Assembly: GCA_021442845.1 (NCBI GenBank)
Contig: JABUSD010000240.1
Span: 1 to 5,856 of the forward strand
Origin: Holdemanella sp.
GTDB taxonomy: Bacteria; Bacillota_I; Bacilli_A; Erysipelotrichales; Erysipelotrichaceae
Length of the DNA: 5,856 bases
Direction of reading: 5' to 3'
Part shown: one piece after another, positions 5,672 through 5,856 of the stretch
Numbering within the stretch: the stretch's first letter is position 1
Layout: the number at the start of each line of letters is the position of its first letter
The notes under the pieces: generated by a model
What the model was told of the DNA's origin: nothing
Seen by the model: only the letters and a program-made list of their open reading frames with translations
Databases searched by the model: none
Made by a program: the position numbers and the translations under genes

Positions 5672-5856
5672 ATGAGTTGGATAAAAGAGGAGGACATGAG
5701 AGCGATTCGGCAACAGGCGGACATTGTAGACATTATTTCTCGTTATCTAACTGTAGAAAAAAGAGGGAAGGATTATCGAGCGATATGTCCTTTTCATGAT
5801 GATCATGACCCAAGTTTGACAATCGCTGTCGATAAACAGATTTTCAAGTGTTTTGT
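5672..5856 (+). CDS. dnaG: DNA primase DnaG, N-terminal zinc-binding part, cut by the right edge
   Basis: The first 61 codons are present and the frame stays open to the window end. The sequence follows the primase N-terminus: ADIVDIISRYLTVEKRGKDYRAICPFHDD with zinc ligands Cys39 and His42, then PSLTIAVDKQIFKCF with Cys60. The fourth ligand (expected Cys two residues later) falls just beyond the edge. This CHC2 zinc domain helps primase recognise single-stranded template when making RNA primers for the replisome; the TOPRIM and helicase-binding domains are not visible. Fifteen residues precede ADIV from the ATG at 5672, close to Bacillus DnaG, which favours that start over Met9. dnaG next to glyS is a common Firmicutes arrangement, usually followed by the main sigma factor gene; that part cannot be seen here. 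Confidence 0.94.
   Translation, partial: MSWIKEEDMRAIRQQADIVDIISRYLTVEKRGKDYRAICPFHDDHDPSLTIAVDKQIFKCF

Noticed and set aside
5696..5698. Later ATG of dnaG preceded by AGAGGAGG
   Set aside because: The SD-like run is only two bases from this ATG. The ATG at 5672 gives the usual N-terminal length before ADIV and has its own SD.
1..5856. tRNA or rRNA genes, CRISPR arrays, insertion sequences, attachment sites or a phage-defence cassette
   Set aside because: None was seen. Nearly all sequence is accounted for by dense, recognisable genes, and the intergenic gaps (at most about 80 bases) hold only terminators, promoters and SDs.

Overview
The window reads as chromosomal DNA of a low-GC Gram-positive bacterium (Bacillota). 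All genes are on the + strand, mostly overlapping or a few bases apart. From position 1792 the gene order is ybeY-dgkA-era-recO-glyS-dnaG, the conserved Firmicutes ribosome-maturation/replication neighbourhood. A single-chain glycyl-tRNA synthetase (rather than glyQ+glyS), a dgkA-type undecaprenol/lipid kinase, and the absence of phoH and cdd from their common positions would suit a lineage such as Erysipelotrichia. That finer placement is inference and was not tested.

Layout. Positions 1-303 hold the last 100 codons of a protein that looks like a COG2865/AlbA_2-type ATP-binding regulator ending in a winged helix. Two bases later (306-1736) comes a cytoplasmic serine carboxypeptidase-like protein (peptidase S10, COG2939 type) with an apparently intact Ser-Asp-His triad. 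A short intrinsic terminator closes this pair. A perfect TATAAT box then lies six bases before the ybeY start codon. ybeY (1792-2247), dgkA (2228-2593), era (2583-3485) and recO (3469-4200) overlap one another by 20, 11 and 17 bases, so they should be one translationally coupled transcript. A second small terminator has the recO stop codon in its loop. An extended -10 promoter and a strong ribosome binding site then introduce glyS (4280-5659), and dnaG begins at 5672 and runs off the right edge.

How the genes work together. YbeY (16S rRNA 3'-end processing and ribosome quality control) and Era (GTPase checking the 16S 3' end) act on the same RNA end. DgkA recycles a lipid carrier or lipid alcohol for the envelope. 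RecO is a recombination mediator, glycyl-tRNA synthetase charges tRNA-Gly, and DnaG primes replication. The two upstream genes are unrelated to this housekeeping set and look like an independent unit.

There is no clear sign of a new multi-gene system: no mobile element, CRISPR array, tRNA or rRNA gene, and no gene-free stretch longer than about 80 bases. The points that deserve a second look are regulatory: a probably leaderless, SD-less ybeY next to an era gene with a near-perfect SD; a terminator folded around the recO stop codon; a glyS gene with no room for a T-box; and a possible internal promoter for the peptidase.
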